A stretch of 37,968 nucleotides of DNA. Source: Balneolaceae bacterium UBA7797 (GTDB taxonomy: Bacteria; Bacteroidota; Rhodothermia; Balneolales; Balneolaceae). The notes beneath the pieces were generated by a model, which saw nothing but the letters and a program-made list of their open reading frames with translations, made no database searches and was not told the DNA's origin. The position numbers and the translations under genes are program-made. Location: assembly GCA_002480645.1 (NCBI GenBank), contig DLCN01000027.1, forward strand, positions 1 to 37,968, in the 5' to 3' direction. Shown here piece by piece: positions 1-7,092 of this stretch (its first letter is position 1; each line of letters starts with the position of its first letter).

Positions 1-1
1 A

Positions 2-109
2 GGAGGATCAGGTGCGATTGGTTACAAGAGTATTGGAGCCCCTTTATTTTACTTTGTTTTTTTTAGAGTTGGTAATAAAAAAACTGGGATTATTTTGGTA
101 CTTGGTTAA
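2..109 (+). CDS. Possible 3' end of a membrane protein gene (partial)
   Basis: The frame opening at base 2 is open from the window edge to a TAA at 107-109 and reads 35 residues. They are rich in Gly and hydrophobic residues, with a stretch like PLFYFVFF followed by RVGNKK and a second hydrophobic patch ending ILVLG. This would suit the last membrane helix of an integral membrane protein whose body lies left of the window. I do not recognise a family. The stretch is short and could be open by chance. A competing frame from base 12 to 245 runs straight through the palindromic repeats and looks like a shadow. Confidence 0.3.
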   Translation, partial: GGSGAIGYKSIGAPLFYFVFFRVGNKKTGIILVLG

Positions 110-128
110 ACCGTTGGGAGGTGGTAAT

Positions 129-213
129 GGAAGCTGGAGCTTCCGGACTGCATTACGAACGTCGACGTTCGTAACGAGGGGAATCCCGTTAGAACAAGTC
201 GCAGACTTATTAC
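129..213. repeat. REP-like double hairpin, copy 1
   Basis: Two inverted repeats lie side by side. Bases 129-135 and 138-144 pair as GGAAGCT/AGCTTCC with a two-base loop. Bases 153-174 are a perfect 22-bp palindrome with half-site TTACGAACGTC. It is followed by CGAGGGGAA and a 28-base tail (182-209) that recurs at 453-480. The layout of paired palindromes with a conserved tail resembles REP/BIME elements, but no REP-type transposase gene is in the window. Confidence 0.7.
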
Positions 214-239
214 ATCGGGGGGATTGCCCTTTATTAACC

Positions 240-276
240 ATATAGCAAGTATATATGCTATATATAGTTGCTATAT
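240..276. repeat. AT-rich inverted repeat
   Basis: ATATAGCAA at 240-248 is matched by TTGCTATAT at 268-276. The spacer is itself alternating TA-rich sequence. It could extrude as a cruciform, or it may simply be low-complexity sequence between the two REP-like copies. Confidence 0.5.
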
Positions 277-340
277 AGTTATACCGGATATATCCTGAAC
301 GAATAGCAGAGATATGGTCACCCCGGATTTAAATTGAGTT

Positions 341-480
341 CGTTACGAACGTGAACGTTCGTAACGAGGGGAAACATGTGGACAGCCTGAGTTTTACGAT
401 TTATAGGTATTGGGAGTCTGAATACGTTCACATCTGGCTGTTTTTCCAAATAAATCCCGTTAGGACAAGCCTCTGACTTA
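341..480. repeat. REP-like palindrome, copy 2, split by extra sequence
   Basis: Bases 341-352 and 355-366 form a 12-bp inverted repeat (CGTTACGAACGT/ACGTTCGTAACG) with a GA loop. It is the same palindrome as at 153-174 with different central bases, and the same CGAGGGGAA follows. The conserved 28-base tail comes only at 453-480, matching 24 of 28 bases, so about 79 extra bases separate the two parts compared with copy 1. The remaining bases to 562 show no gene or clear terminator for the kinase that ends at 563. Confidence 0.65.
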
Positions 481-562
481 AGAAATTAGTGTATTAACAG
501 TGTGTTAGAAATTTCGGTACTGTTACTTCTACCCTTCCTGCTCCACTGAGAACACTCAATTT

Positions 563-2650
563 TTATCCTTTCTTAAATCGAAATTCAAAGACCGCTCCGT
601 CGTCATTATAGAACGAGGTTTCGGCTCCCAGCTGCCTGGATAAGGTCTTAATTAGTTTCATTCCCAACGACTTACTTTTCATGAGCATATCACCGGAAGG
701 CAATCCCACGCCATTATCACGGATATGAAACTCCAGGTATTCATCCTTTTGCTTGAAAGAGATCCACACCTTGCCGGTTTCCATCCCTTTAAAAGCATGT
801 TTATAGCAATTAGTAAGGATCTCGTTGAGTAGTAACCCACAGGGAACAGCTTGCGTTACCGCCAGGGTAATGTCCTCCAGATCATAATGAATATGCACCG
901 GACGGGATTCTTTCCTGATGGTCATATCCAGAATATGTGAGAGCTTATGGAGATAGTTCTCTATGTTTATTTCCGATAAATTCTCATTCTGATAGAGTGT
1001 TTCATGCACCAGTGCTATGGAGTTTACCCTCATCTGACTCTCCACCAAAACCTCCTGAGCCTCTTCATTATCGGTGCTATACGACTGCAATTCCAATAAG
1101 CCGGTAATTACAGCGAGATTATTCTTCACACGGTGATGGATCTCAGCTAAGAGTACTTCTTTTTCTTTCAGTGATTCCAGTAATCGTTTTTCAGAATGCT
1201 TGCGGTCGGTGATGTCAACATAGATCCCGTATTTGGCAATGGTCCGGTTTTCAATTTTGATAGGAACCGCATAGATAAGCACATCTTTGAGTTCCCCGGA
1301 TTTCGACAATCTCTGACATTCAATTTCAGCTACTCTTTCTGTATTGGTTAGAATCCGGGCATTATCCTGTTCACTTTCGGGAACGATCACCCGGTCTATT
1401 TCTAATCCTCTGATCTCAAAATCTTCGTAGTCAAAAATATGGGTAAACCCCTGGTTAACCTGCATCACCTCGTTATGAGAATTCAGTAAAATGATCCCAA
1501 GCGGTGAGGTTTCGAACAGCTCCGAAAAGAGCAGCTCCCGTTTCTTTAGTTCTTCCTCAGCATCTTTACGATCAGTGATATCCCGTTCTATGAATATCCA
1601 GACATCATCCCCAAAATAGGAACCCCGGTTGATCAGCATTTCGGTCGGGAATACTTCTCCATTTGCTTTCTTCCCCCAACCTTCCACTTTAACCTGTTCA
1701 CGTCCTTGTTCTTTGGTTCGTAAATGGAACATAAACCCCGGATCGAATTTACCGGGAGCTCTTAAAAACTGCTGATCTTTCCCTATCAGCTTTCTTGGTG
1801 CATATCCGAACGTATCTTTCATCCCTTCATTGGCGATCAAAATTCTACCTTCATCATTCACCAGATAAATAGCGTCGCTGATCGAATCAAACAGATCCTG
1901 AAAACTACGCACACTCTTTTCATGTTCATCCATCACCTTCACTCTTTCCGAAACATCGGTGATCAACGAGTAGGTGGATACTACCTGCCCTTCATGATCA
2001 TACAGAAATGAATTATACCACTCGCAATGTACGGTCTTCCCCGAGCGTGTGACATTGCGGTTCATAATTTTAGATATAGGAGACCTGCGCTGCACACACT
2101 TCATTATCTCCTCTTCTACAAAACTCTGATCTTCGGGGTGCACAATTTTCTCGTAGATCATAGGATCGTTGATCGCCTCTTGTTGTGTGTAACCAAAGAT
2201 CTGCTCGGCTTTTTCCGACCACCGCAACACCCGTTTCTTTTTGTCCCACTCAATTTCAGCTAATGGAAAATCATGAAAGCCAACAGGACTGGATAACTGA
2301 TGTTCACCTTTGCCGGTTTGTTGTAGCACCGGGGTTATATCGTGGGCAACAATAACTTTGGCAGGATCTTCCCGAAATCTGATCATGTGAGAGGAGAATT
2401 GTACATAGATCTTATCTCTGCTCCCTGTTAACACCCAGATCTCTGAAGAGGATTCTACCCCGTGCGCAGCCAATATTCCCGGGTCAATATCCAGCGATAC
2501 AGGATTTCCAAGATCATGTAAGGTCTTGTTGAGCAGCTTCTCCCTGTTTAACCCAAGTTTTTCGACGGCTGCTCTGTTGATGTCTAATATTTTATATGAT
2601 ATCTGATCACAAACGAACATCATTTGTGATTCAAAAAAAGTATCTGTCAA
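563..2650 (-). CDS. Multi-PAS sensor histidine kinase, HisKA_2 type, orphan
   Basis: This 695-residue protein has no obvious signal peptide or membrane segment, so it is probably cytoplasmic. Four PAS-like modules run from the N-terminus to about residue 490; three end in the PAC-type phrase DIT/DVSER or DITDRK. The first is short and lacks a normal leading strand. They are followed by a HisKA_2 dimerisation and phosphoacceptor region (HHRVKNNLAVITGLLELQS), a HATPase N-box (NEILTNCYKHAF) and a G1-box (DNGVGLP). HisKA_2 kinases often signal to stand-alone receivers or atypical outputs. No response regulator lies nearby, so its partner is unknown. It is divergent from thrS with 156 bases between them. 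Ligands for the PAS domains cannot be read from the sequence. Confidence 0.92.
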   Translation of the reverse strand: MTDTFFESQMMFVCDQISYKILDINRAAVEKLGLNREKLLNKTLHDLGNPVSLDIDPGILAAHGVESSSEIWVLTGSRDKIYVQFSSHMIRFREDPAKVIVAHDITPVLQQTGKGEHQLSSPVGFHDFPLAEIEWDKKKRVLRWSEKAEQIFGYTQQEAINDPMIYEKIVHPEDQSFVEEEIMKCVQRRSPISKIMNRNVTRSGKTVHCEWYNSFLYDHEGQVVSTYSLITDVSERVKVMDEHEKSVRSFQDLFDSISDAIYLVNDEGRILIANEGMKDTFGYAPRKLIGKDQQFLRAPGKFDPGFMFHLRTKEQGREQVKVEGWGKKANGEVFPTEMLINRGSYFGDDVWIFIERDITDRKDAEEELKKRELLFSELFETSPLGIILLNSHNEVMQVNQGFTHIFDYEDFEIRGLEIDRVIVPESEQDNARILTNTERVAEIECQRLSKSGELKDVLIYAVPIKIENRTIAKYGIYVDITDRKHSEKRLLESLKEKEVLLAEIHHRVKNNLAVITGLLELQSYSTDNEEAQEVLVESQMRVNSIALVHETLYQNENLSEINIENYLHKLSHILDMTIRKESRPVHIHYDLEDITLAVTQAVPCGLLLNEILTNCYKHAFKGMETGKVWISFKQKDEYLEFHIRDNGVGLPSGDMLMKSKSLGMKLIKTLSRQLGAETSFYNDDGAVFEFRFKKG

Positions 2651-2806
2651 ACCAGTCTTCTGTAGATTTATTTCGGCTTGGAATATGCATGTTTATACCC
2701 ACGGTTTCCAATAATTTTTGTAATAAATAATAACGGGTTTTAGCTGTCAGTGAAGGCGATTTTTTGCTATCTTCACGCCTCAAAATAAATGTACAGTTTC
2801 AAGTAA

Positions 2807-4750
2807 ATGTCAGAACAATACATCAGGATTACCTTACCGGACGGATCACAAAGAGAATATCCAAAAGGTACGAGCGGTCTGGAAATCGCAGAATCAATTT
2901 CATCAGGCCTGGCACGAGTTGCCCTAAGTATTACAGTGAACGGAGAAATCATCGATCTGGATCGCCCGATCAATGAAGATGCTACCATTGCCATAAATAC
3001 CTGGGATACCGAGGATGGCCAATACACGTTCTGGCATTCTTCTGCTCACTTATTGGCGGAAGCCGTTCAGGAGTTATATCCGGAGGCAAAATTCGGCATC
3101 GGTCCTCCTATTGAAAATGGATTTTACTATGACATTGATTTCGGTGAAAAACAGATCACACAGGATGATCTGGAAGCAATTGAAAAGAAATTTCTTGAGG
3201 TAGCAAGAAAGAAATCTTCCTTCGAAAGAAAAGAGATCTCTAAAGAGGAAGCCCTTTCCTTTTACAAGGAAAAAGGCAATGAGTATAAAGTTGATCTGAT
3301 CGAAGGACTCGAAGACGGAAATATCACCTTTTATACACAGGGAGATTTCACCGATCTGTGCCGTGGACCCCATATTCCTAATACCGGGGTAGTGAAAGCG
3401 ATCAAACTTACCAATCTGGCCGGTGCTTACTGGCGCGGAGATAATAACAGCAAACAGCTGACCCGTATTTACGGTATTTCCTTCCCAAAACAGAAGATGC
3501 TGCAGGAATATCTGCATCGAATTGAAGAGGCAAAACGTCGTGATCATCGTAAACTTGGAAAAGAACTCGGTATCTATATGATCGACAGTATGGTAGGCAG
3601 TGGCCTGCCCCTTTGGTTACCGAACGGAACTGTTTTACGCAGAACACTGGAGGCTTTCCTACGCGAAGAGCAAGTTAAACGCGGCTACAAAGAAGTGATC
3701 ACTCCACATATCGGGAATCTGGAGTTATACAAAACCTCCGGTCATTATCCGTATTACAAAGATTCTCAATATGATCCAATTGAAGTGGATGATGAAGAGT
3801 ACATGCTTAAACCCATGAACTGCCCGCATCACCACAGGATCTATTCTTCCGATTTAAGAAGTTACCGGGATCTCCCGCTCCGACTAGCGGAGTTCGGGAC
3901 CGTATACAGGTATGAGCAATCCGGAGAACTCAGTGGTCTGTCCAGAGTTCGGGGGTTCACACAGGATGACGCCCACATCTATTGCACCCACGATCAATTG
4001 AAACAAGAAATTAAAAACACGATCGATCTCACCAATTTTGTTTTCAATACATTTGGGATGCCGGTTGATATACGTCTCTCCTTCCGGGATGAGAACGATG
4101 CAAAATACGGCGGAAGTACAGAATACTGGGATCGTGCCCAGCAGGAAATTCGTGAAGTTGCCGATGAAATGGGGCTGGATTATACCATTGCTCCCGGAGA
4201 AGCCAGCTTTTATGGTCCAAAGATCGACTTTATTATCCGGGATGCTATCGGAAGAAAATGGCAGCTTGGAACCGTTCAGGTAGATTATGTAATGCCGGAA
4301 CGGTTCGATCTCACCTATGTAGGATCCGACAATGAAAAACACCGACCCGTGATCATCCACCGGGCTCCATTCGGTTCCATGGAAAGATTTACTTCCATAC
4401 TGATCGAACATTTTGCCGGAAACTTCCCCCTTTGGTTGGCTCCGGAACAAATCAAGATTCTGCCGATATCAGATGATCAGAACGATTATGCACAAGAATG
4501 TGCTACTAAGTTGAAAGAAATTGGTGTCAGAGTTACAGTAGATGAGCGCAGCGAACAGATCGGCGGTAAGATCAGGGATGCCGAAACGGCAAAAACTCCA
4601 TACATGTTGATCATAGGTGCCAAAGAAATGGAAAGTGGCACGGTTTCTGTAAGAAGACATCGTAAAGGAGATATTGGAACTTTCAATTTTTCTGATTTTC
4701 TTTCCAATGTGAATGCTGAAATTCAGCAAAAGACATTACCTGAAGATTAA
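2807..4750 (+). CDS. thrS: Threonyl-tRNA synthetase
   Basis: The 647-residue length is normal for bacterial ThrRS, which charges tRNA-Thr and edits Ser-tRNA-Thr. The order is a TGS domain (about 1-66), the editing domain with HSSAH at 77-81 and DLCRGPH at 183-189 (the Cys and His expected at the editing site), the class II core, and a C-terminal anticodon-binding domain. MNCPHHH at 337-343 carries the zinc-binding Cys, and RGFTQDDAH and HRAPFGSMERF are class II core motifs. The ATG at 2807 has only a weak Shine-Dalgarno. Upstream, TATCTTCA at 2768-2775 resembles a -7 element but has no good -33 partner. It heads the thrS-infC-rpmI-rplT order that is common in bacteria. Confidence 0.98.
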   Translation: MSEQYIRITLPDGSQREYPKGTSGLEIAESISSGLARVALSITVNGEIIDLDRPINEDATIAINTWDTEDGQYTFWHSSAHLLAEAVQELYPEAKFGIGPPIENGFYYDIDFGEKQITQDDLEAIEKKFLEVARKKSSFERKEISKEEALSFYKEKGNEYKVDLIEGLEDGNITFYTQGDFTDLCRGPHIPNTGVVKAIKLTNLAGAYWRGDNNSKQLTRIYGISFPKQKMLQEYLHRIEEAKRRDHRKLGKELGIYMIDSMVGSGLPLWLPNGTVLRRTLEAFLREEQVKRGYKEVITPHIGNLELYKTSGHYPYYKDSQYDPIEVDDEEYMLKPMNCPHHHRIYSSDLRSYRDLPLRLAEFGTVYRYEQSGELSGLSRVRGFTQDDAHIYCTHDQLKQEIKNTIDLTNFVFNTFGMPVDIRLSFRDENDAKYGGSTEYWDRAQQEIREVADEMGLDYTIAPGEASFYGPKIDFIIRDAIGRKWQLGTVQVDYVMPERFDLTYVGSDNEKHRPVIIHRAPFGSMERFTSILIEHFAGNFPLWLAPEQIKILPISDDQNDYAQECATKLKEIGVRVTVDERSEQIGGKIRDAETAKTPYMLIIGAKEMESGTVSVRRHRKGDIGTFNFSDFLSNVNAEIQQKTLPED

Positions 4751-4759
4751 CTAAACAAC

Positions 4760-4772
4760 GAGGATAACTATC
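4760..4772 (+). promoter_or_regulatory. infC: Shine-Dalgarno and AUC start of infC
   Basis: GAGGA at 4760-4764 lies five bases before ATC at 4770-4772. There is no in-frame ATG, GTG or TTG between the stop at 4752-4754 and the TTG at 4929, which falls inside the conserved IF-3 N-domain. The ATC start gives the expected MARRNFRGPVKKDG-type N-terminus. A non-canonical start that IF-3 itself discriminates against is the known basis of IF-3 autoregulation in other bacteria. Confidence 0.8.
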
Positions 4773-5306
4773 GCAAGAAGAAACTTTCGGGGACCTGTTA
4801 AAAAAGACGGGCCCAGAACTAATGGAGAAATCAGAGCTGCTCAGGTTCGGGTTATTAAACCGGACGACAGCCACGAGATCACAACATCTGATCGGGCGTT
4901 ACAAATTGCCGAATCTTATAATCTTGATTTGGTAGAAATTGCACCCAATGCTAACCCACCGGTGTGCAAGGTCATTGATTATGGCAAATACCAGTACGAA
5001 AAGAAGAAGAAAGAGAAAGAAGCGAAAAAGAAACAGCATACTGTTACAGTAAAAGAGCTTCGGTTTCGCCCTAATACGGATGATCATGATCTTGAGTTCA
5101 AAACTCGCCATGCCCGTGAATTTCTGGAAAGTGGCGACAAAGTTAAGGCTTCGGTTCAGTTCCGTGGTCGCGATATGTTGTATACCGAAAAGGGTGAATT
5201 ACTTTTATTAAAGCTTGCCAAAAGTTTGGAAGACATCTCCAAAATTGAGTCTAAACCAAACATGGAAGGTCGAAGAATGATTATGATCCTGGCTCCGAAT
5301 AAATAA
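4770..5306 (+). CDS. infC: Translation initiation factor IF-3
   Basis: Read from AUC at 4770, the product is 178 residues, the usual IF-3 size. The N-domain contains NGEIRAAQVRVI, then LDLVEIAPNANPPVCKVIDYGKY, the IF-3 signature. A Lys-rich linker (KKKKEKEAKKK) follows, then the C-domain with VKELRFRP and a closing MEGRRMIMILAP. IF-3 binds the 30S subunit, prevents premature 50S joining and proofreads the start codon. The gene begins 19 bases after thrS. Prediction restricted to ATG/GTG/TTG would start at 4929 and lose 53 residues including the first strands of the N-domain. A 9-bp hairpin surrounds its stop codon. Confidence 0.95.
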   Translation: MARRNFRGPVKKDGPRTNGEIRAAQVRVIKPDDSHEITTSDRALQIAESYNLDLVEIAPNANPPVCKVIDYGKYQYEKKKKEKEAKKKQHTVTVKELRFRPNTDDHDLEFKTRHAREFLESGDKVKASVQFRGRDMLYTEKGELLLLKLAKSLEDISKIESKPNMEGRRMIMILAPNK

Positions 5307-5314
5307 TTCGGAGC
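5292..5314 (+). promoter_or_regulatory. Hairpin spanning the infC stop codon
   Basis: GCTCCGAAT at 5292-5300 pairs perfectly with ATTCGGAGC at 5306-5314 around a five-base loop. The infC TAA at 5304-5306 lies in the loop and at the foot of the second arm. No T-run follows at once, so it is unlikely to be an intrinsic terminator. It could be an mRNA processing site or part of a ribosomal-protein operator for rpmI-rplT, as L20 acts in other bacteria. A near-consensus start signal, ATTG at 5317-5320 then 20 bases and TATCTTGC at 5341, lies just after it. Confidence 0.45.
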
Positions 5315-5384
5315 GGATTGCTTAGCCTTTGTTTTCTGCTTATCTTGCAAGTCTTTAAATTTTCACAAAGCAAGTGGATTTCAA

Positions 5385-5585
5385 ATGCCAAAAATGAAAA
5401 GTAATAGTGGTGCTAAAAAACGCTTCAGAGTTACCGGTTCCGGTAAAATTAAGCGTAAGAAAGCATTCAAGCGCCATATTCTTACTAAAAAAAGCAGCAA
5501 AACAAAACGACAATTGGGACAAAGTACTTTGGTGACTGATGCTGACGCACCAAAGGTAAGACAACTTATCCCAAATAAATTTTAA
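5385..5585 (+). CDS. rpmI: 50S ribosomal protein L35
   Basis: The 66-residue basic protein begins MPKMKSNSGAKKRFRVTGSG and continues into KIKRKKAFKRHILTKKS, the standard L35 pattern. The start at 5385 is preferred over the in-frame ATG at 5394 because L35 proteins normally begin MPKMK. It lies 78 bases after infC and 19 bases before rplT. L35 and L20 are small 50S proteins; their linkage to infC is widespread and often under L20 feedback. Confidence 0.97.
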   Translation: MPKMKSNSGAKKRFRVTGSGKIKRKKAFKRHILTKKSSKTKRQLGQSTLVTDADAPKVRQLIPNKF

Positions 5586-5604
5586 TCATTTAATCTAAGA
5601 CAAA

Positions 5605-5952
5605 ATGCCACGTTCATTAAACCTAGTGGCTTCCCGTCGCCGTCGCAAAAAGATTTTAAATCAAGCGAAAGGTTACTGGGGCAAGCGAAAAAATGTTTAC
5701 ACGATTGCAAAAAATGCGGTTGAGAAAGGTCTTCAGTACCAGTATCGCGACCGTAAAAACCGCAAACGTGCATTCCGCAGATTATGGATTGTAAGAATTA
5801 ATGCGGCTGCCCGCATTAACGGAACTACTTATTCTAAACTTATGCATGCCATGAGTACCAAGAATATGGAGATTAACCGTAAGGTTCTTGCCGATCTAGC
5901 AGTTCATGATCCTGAAACGTTTGCTGCCATTGTAACGGAAGCCCACGCGTAA
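5605..5952 (+). CDS. rplT: 50S ribosomal protein L20
   Basis: The 115-residue product has the L20 pattern: N-terminal basic tail (PRSLNLVASRRRRKKILNQAKGYWG), then RDRKNRKRAFRRLWIVRINAA and a closing LADLAVHDPETFAAIV. L20 binds 23S rRNA early in 50S assembly and can act as a translational repressor of its own operon. The start follows the rpmI stop by 19 bases. A strong intrinsic terminator follows at 5977-6017, closing the thrS-infC-rpmI-rplT unit. Confidence 0.97.
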   Translation: MPRSLNLVASRRRRKKILNQAKGYWGKRKNVYTIAKNAVEKGLQYQYRDRKNRKRAFRRLWIVRINAAARINGTTYSKLMHAMSTKNMEINRKVLADLAVHDPETFAAIVTEAHA

Positions 5953-5976
5953 TAGCGAACTTGCTATATATTATCG

Positions 5977-6017
5977 AACCGGTAAATCTTTGTATGTAAG
6001 GTTTACCGGTTTTTTTA
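5977..6017 (+). terminator. Intrinsic terminator after rplT
   Basis: AACCGGTAAA at 5977-5986 pairs with TTTACCGGTT at 6002-6011 around a 15-base loop and is followed directly by a run of T to 6016. It separates the infC-rplT unit from pheST. Confidence 0.85.
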
Positions 6018-6023
6018 TTTTTG
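5989..6023 (+). promoter_or_regulatory. Possible pheST promoter overlapping the terminator
   Basis: TATTTTTG at 6016-6023 is a full match to the Bacteroidota -7 element TAnnTTTG and begins in the terminator T-run. TTTG at 5989-5992 could be the -33 element, but the 23-base spacing is longer than the usual 19-21. Confidence 0.4.
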
Positions 6024-6064
6024 AGACCTAATAACATAGTAGTCAAAGGATTATCACCACTCAC

Positions 6065-7072
6065 ATGCTTGACGATATAAAAGCGCTGAAAGAAGAAATA
6101 GCCACCTATACGGTAACTAATCAGGATCAGCTTGAAGAATTCAGGCTGGAATTTCTATCCAGAAACGGACGGGTACAATCAATGTTCAAGAACCTGGGTT
6201 CGGTTCCTAAAGAAGAACGGGCTTTGGTTGGAAAAGAAATGAATGAAGCCAAAAAGCTGGCTCAACACCGGTTCGACGAGGCCAAAAAGGTACTCGAAGA
6301 ATCCACACTTGAGATTAAAGCAGCTACCAGCGACATCACACTAACCCCTCCCCTCACTCCGGTTGGCTCTCTTCATCCGCTCACACAGACCATGGAAGAG
6401 ATGAAAAATATCTTTTACCGATTGGGCTTCACCATCGCCGATGGTCCTGAAGTAGAAGATGATTTTCATAACTTCACCGCTCTTAACTTTCCTCCCAATC
6501 ACCCTGCAAGAGACGAACAGGATACTTTCTTTGTTCGGAAAAGTGATGATCCCGATATGATGGATCTGGTGCTACGAACGCACACTTCTCCGGTACAGAT
6601 CAGAATGATGGAAAAACAGACTCCTCCGATCCGTTCTATCATGCCCGGAAGAGTATATCGTAATGAAGCGGTATCACCGAAATCCTATTTCCTGTTTCAT
6701 CAGGTTGAGGCTTTGTATGTAGATACAAATGTTAGCGTGGCTGACCTGAAGCAGACACTCATCACCTTCGTAAAACTGATGTATGGCAGTGATGTGAAGT
6801 ACCGCCTGCGCCCCGGCTTCTTCCCTTTTACAGAACCAAGTCTTGAAATGGATATTTGGTGGGGAACGGAAAAAGATGGCAAATGGCTGGAGATCCTCGG
6901 TTCCGGAATGGTGGATCCTAATGTGTTTAAGGCTTCCGGTGTTGATCCTGAGAAATATACCGGCTTTGCCTGGGGAATGGGGGTTGAACGTATCGCCATT
7001 TTAAAATATGGGATCGACGACATCCGCACCTTTTATGAAAATGACCTACGTTTTTTAGAACAGTTTAACTAA
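6065..7072 (+). CDS. pheS: Phenylalanyl-tRNA synthetase alpha subunit
   Basis: The 335-residue protein has an N-terminal helical, coiled-coil tRNA-binding region (about 1-90), then the class II core beginning at HPLTQTMEEMKNIFYRLGF. Motif 2 is GRVYRNEAVSPKSYFLFHQVEALYVD, and motif 3 near the C-terminus is GMGVERIAILKYGIDDIR. The ending RTFYENDLRFLEQF is typical of PheS. It forms an alpha2-beta2 enzyme with PheT, whose gene starts 20 bases downstream, and holds the aminoacylation site. A few residues differ from the commonest PheS text, such as SYFLFHQVE where many have THLPEFHQVE-like sequence, within family variation. Confidence 0.98.
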   Translation: MLDDIKALKEEIATYTVTNQDQLEEFRLEFLSRNGRVQSMFKNLGSVPKEERALVGKEMNEAKKLAQHRFDEAKKVLEESTLEIKAATSDITLTPPLTPVGSLHPLTQTMEEMKNIFYRLGFTIADGPEVEDDFHNFTALNFPPNHPARDEQDTFFVRKSDDPDMMDLVLRTHTSPVQIRMMEKQTPPIRSIMPGRVYRNEAVSPKSYFLFHQVEALYVDTNVSVADLKQTLITFVKLMYGSDVKYRLRPGFFPFTEPSLEMDIWWGTEKDGKWLEILGSGMVDPNVFKASGVDPEKYTGFAWGMGVERIAILKYGIDDIRTFYENDLRFLEQFN

Positions 7073-7092
7073 GCGCTCGCTCACAATTTTCT

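Noticed and set aside
12..245. 77-residue open frame at the left edge
   Set aside because: It runs through the palindromic repeats on both sides of 153-174 and has no ribosome site or family resemblance; a competing frame explains the first 109 bases better.
2768..2775. TATCTTCA as the thrS promoter
   Set aside because: It matches the -7 element only partly and has no -33 partner at the right distance.
4929..5306. Short infC starting at TTG
   Set aside because: It would remove conserved IF-3 N-domain residues that are clearly encoded upstream in the same frame.
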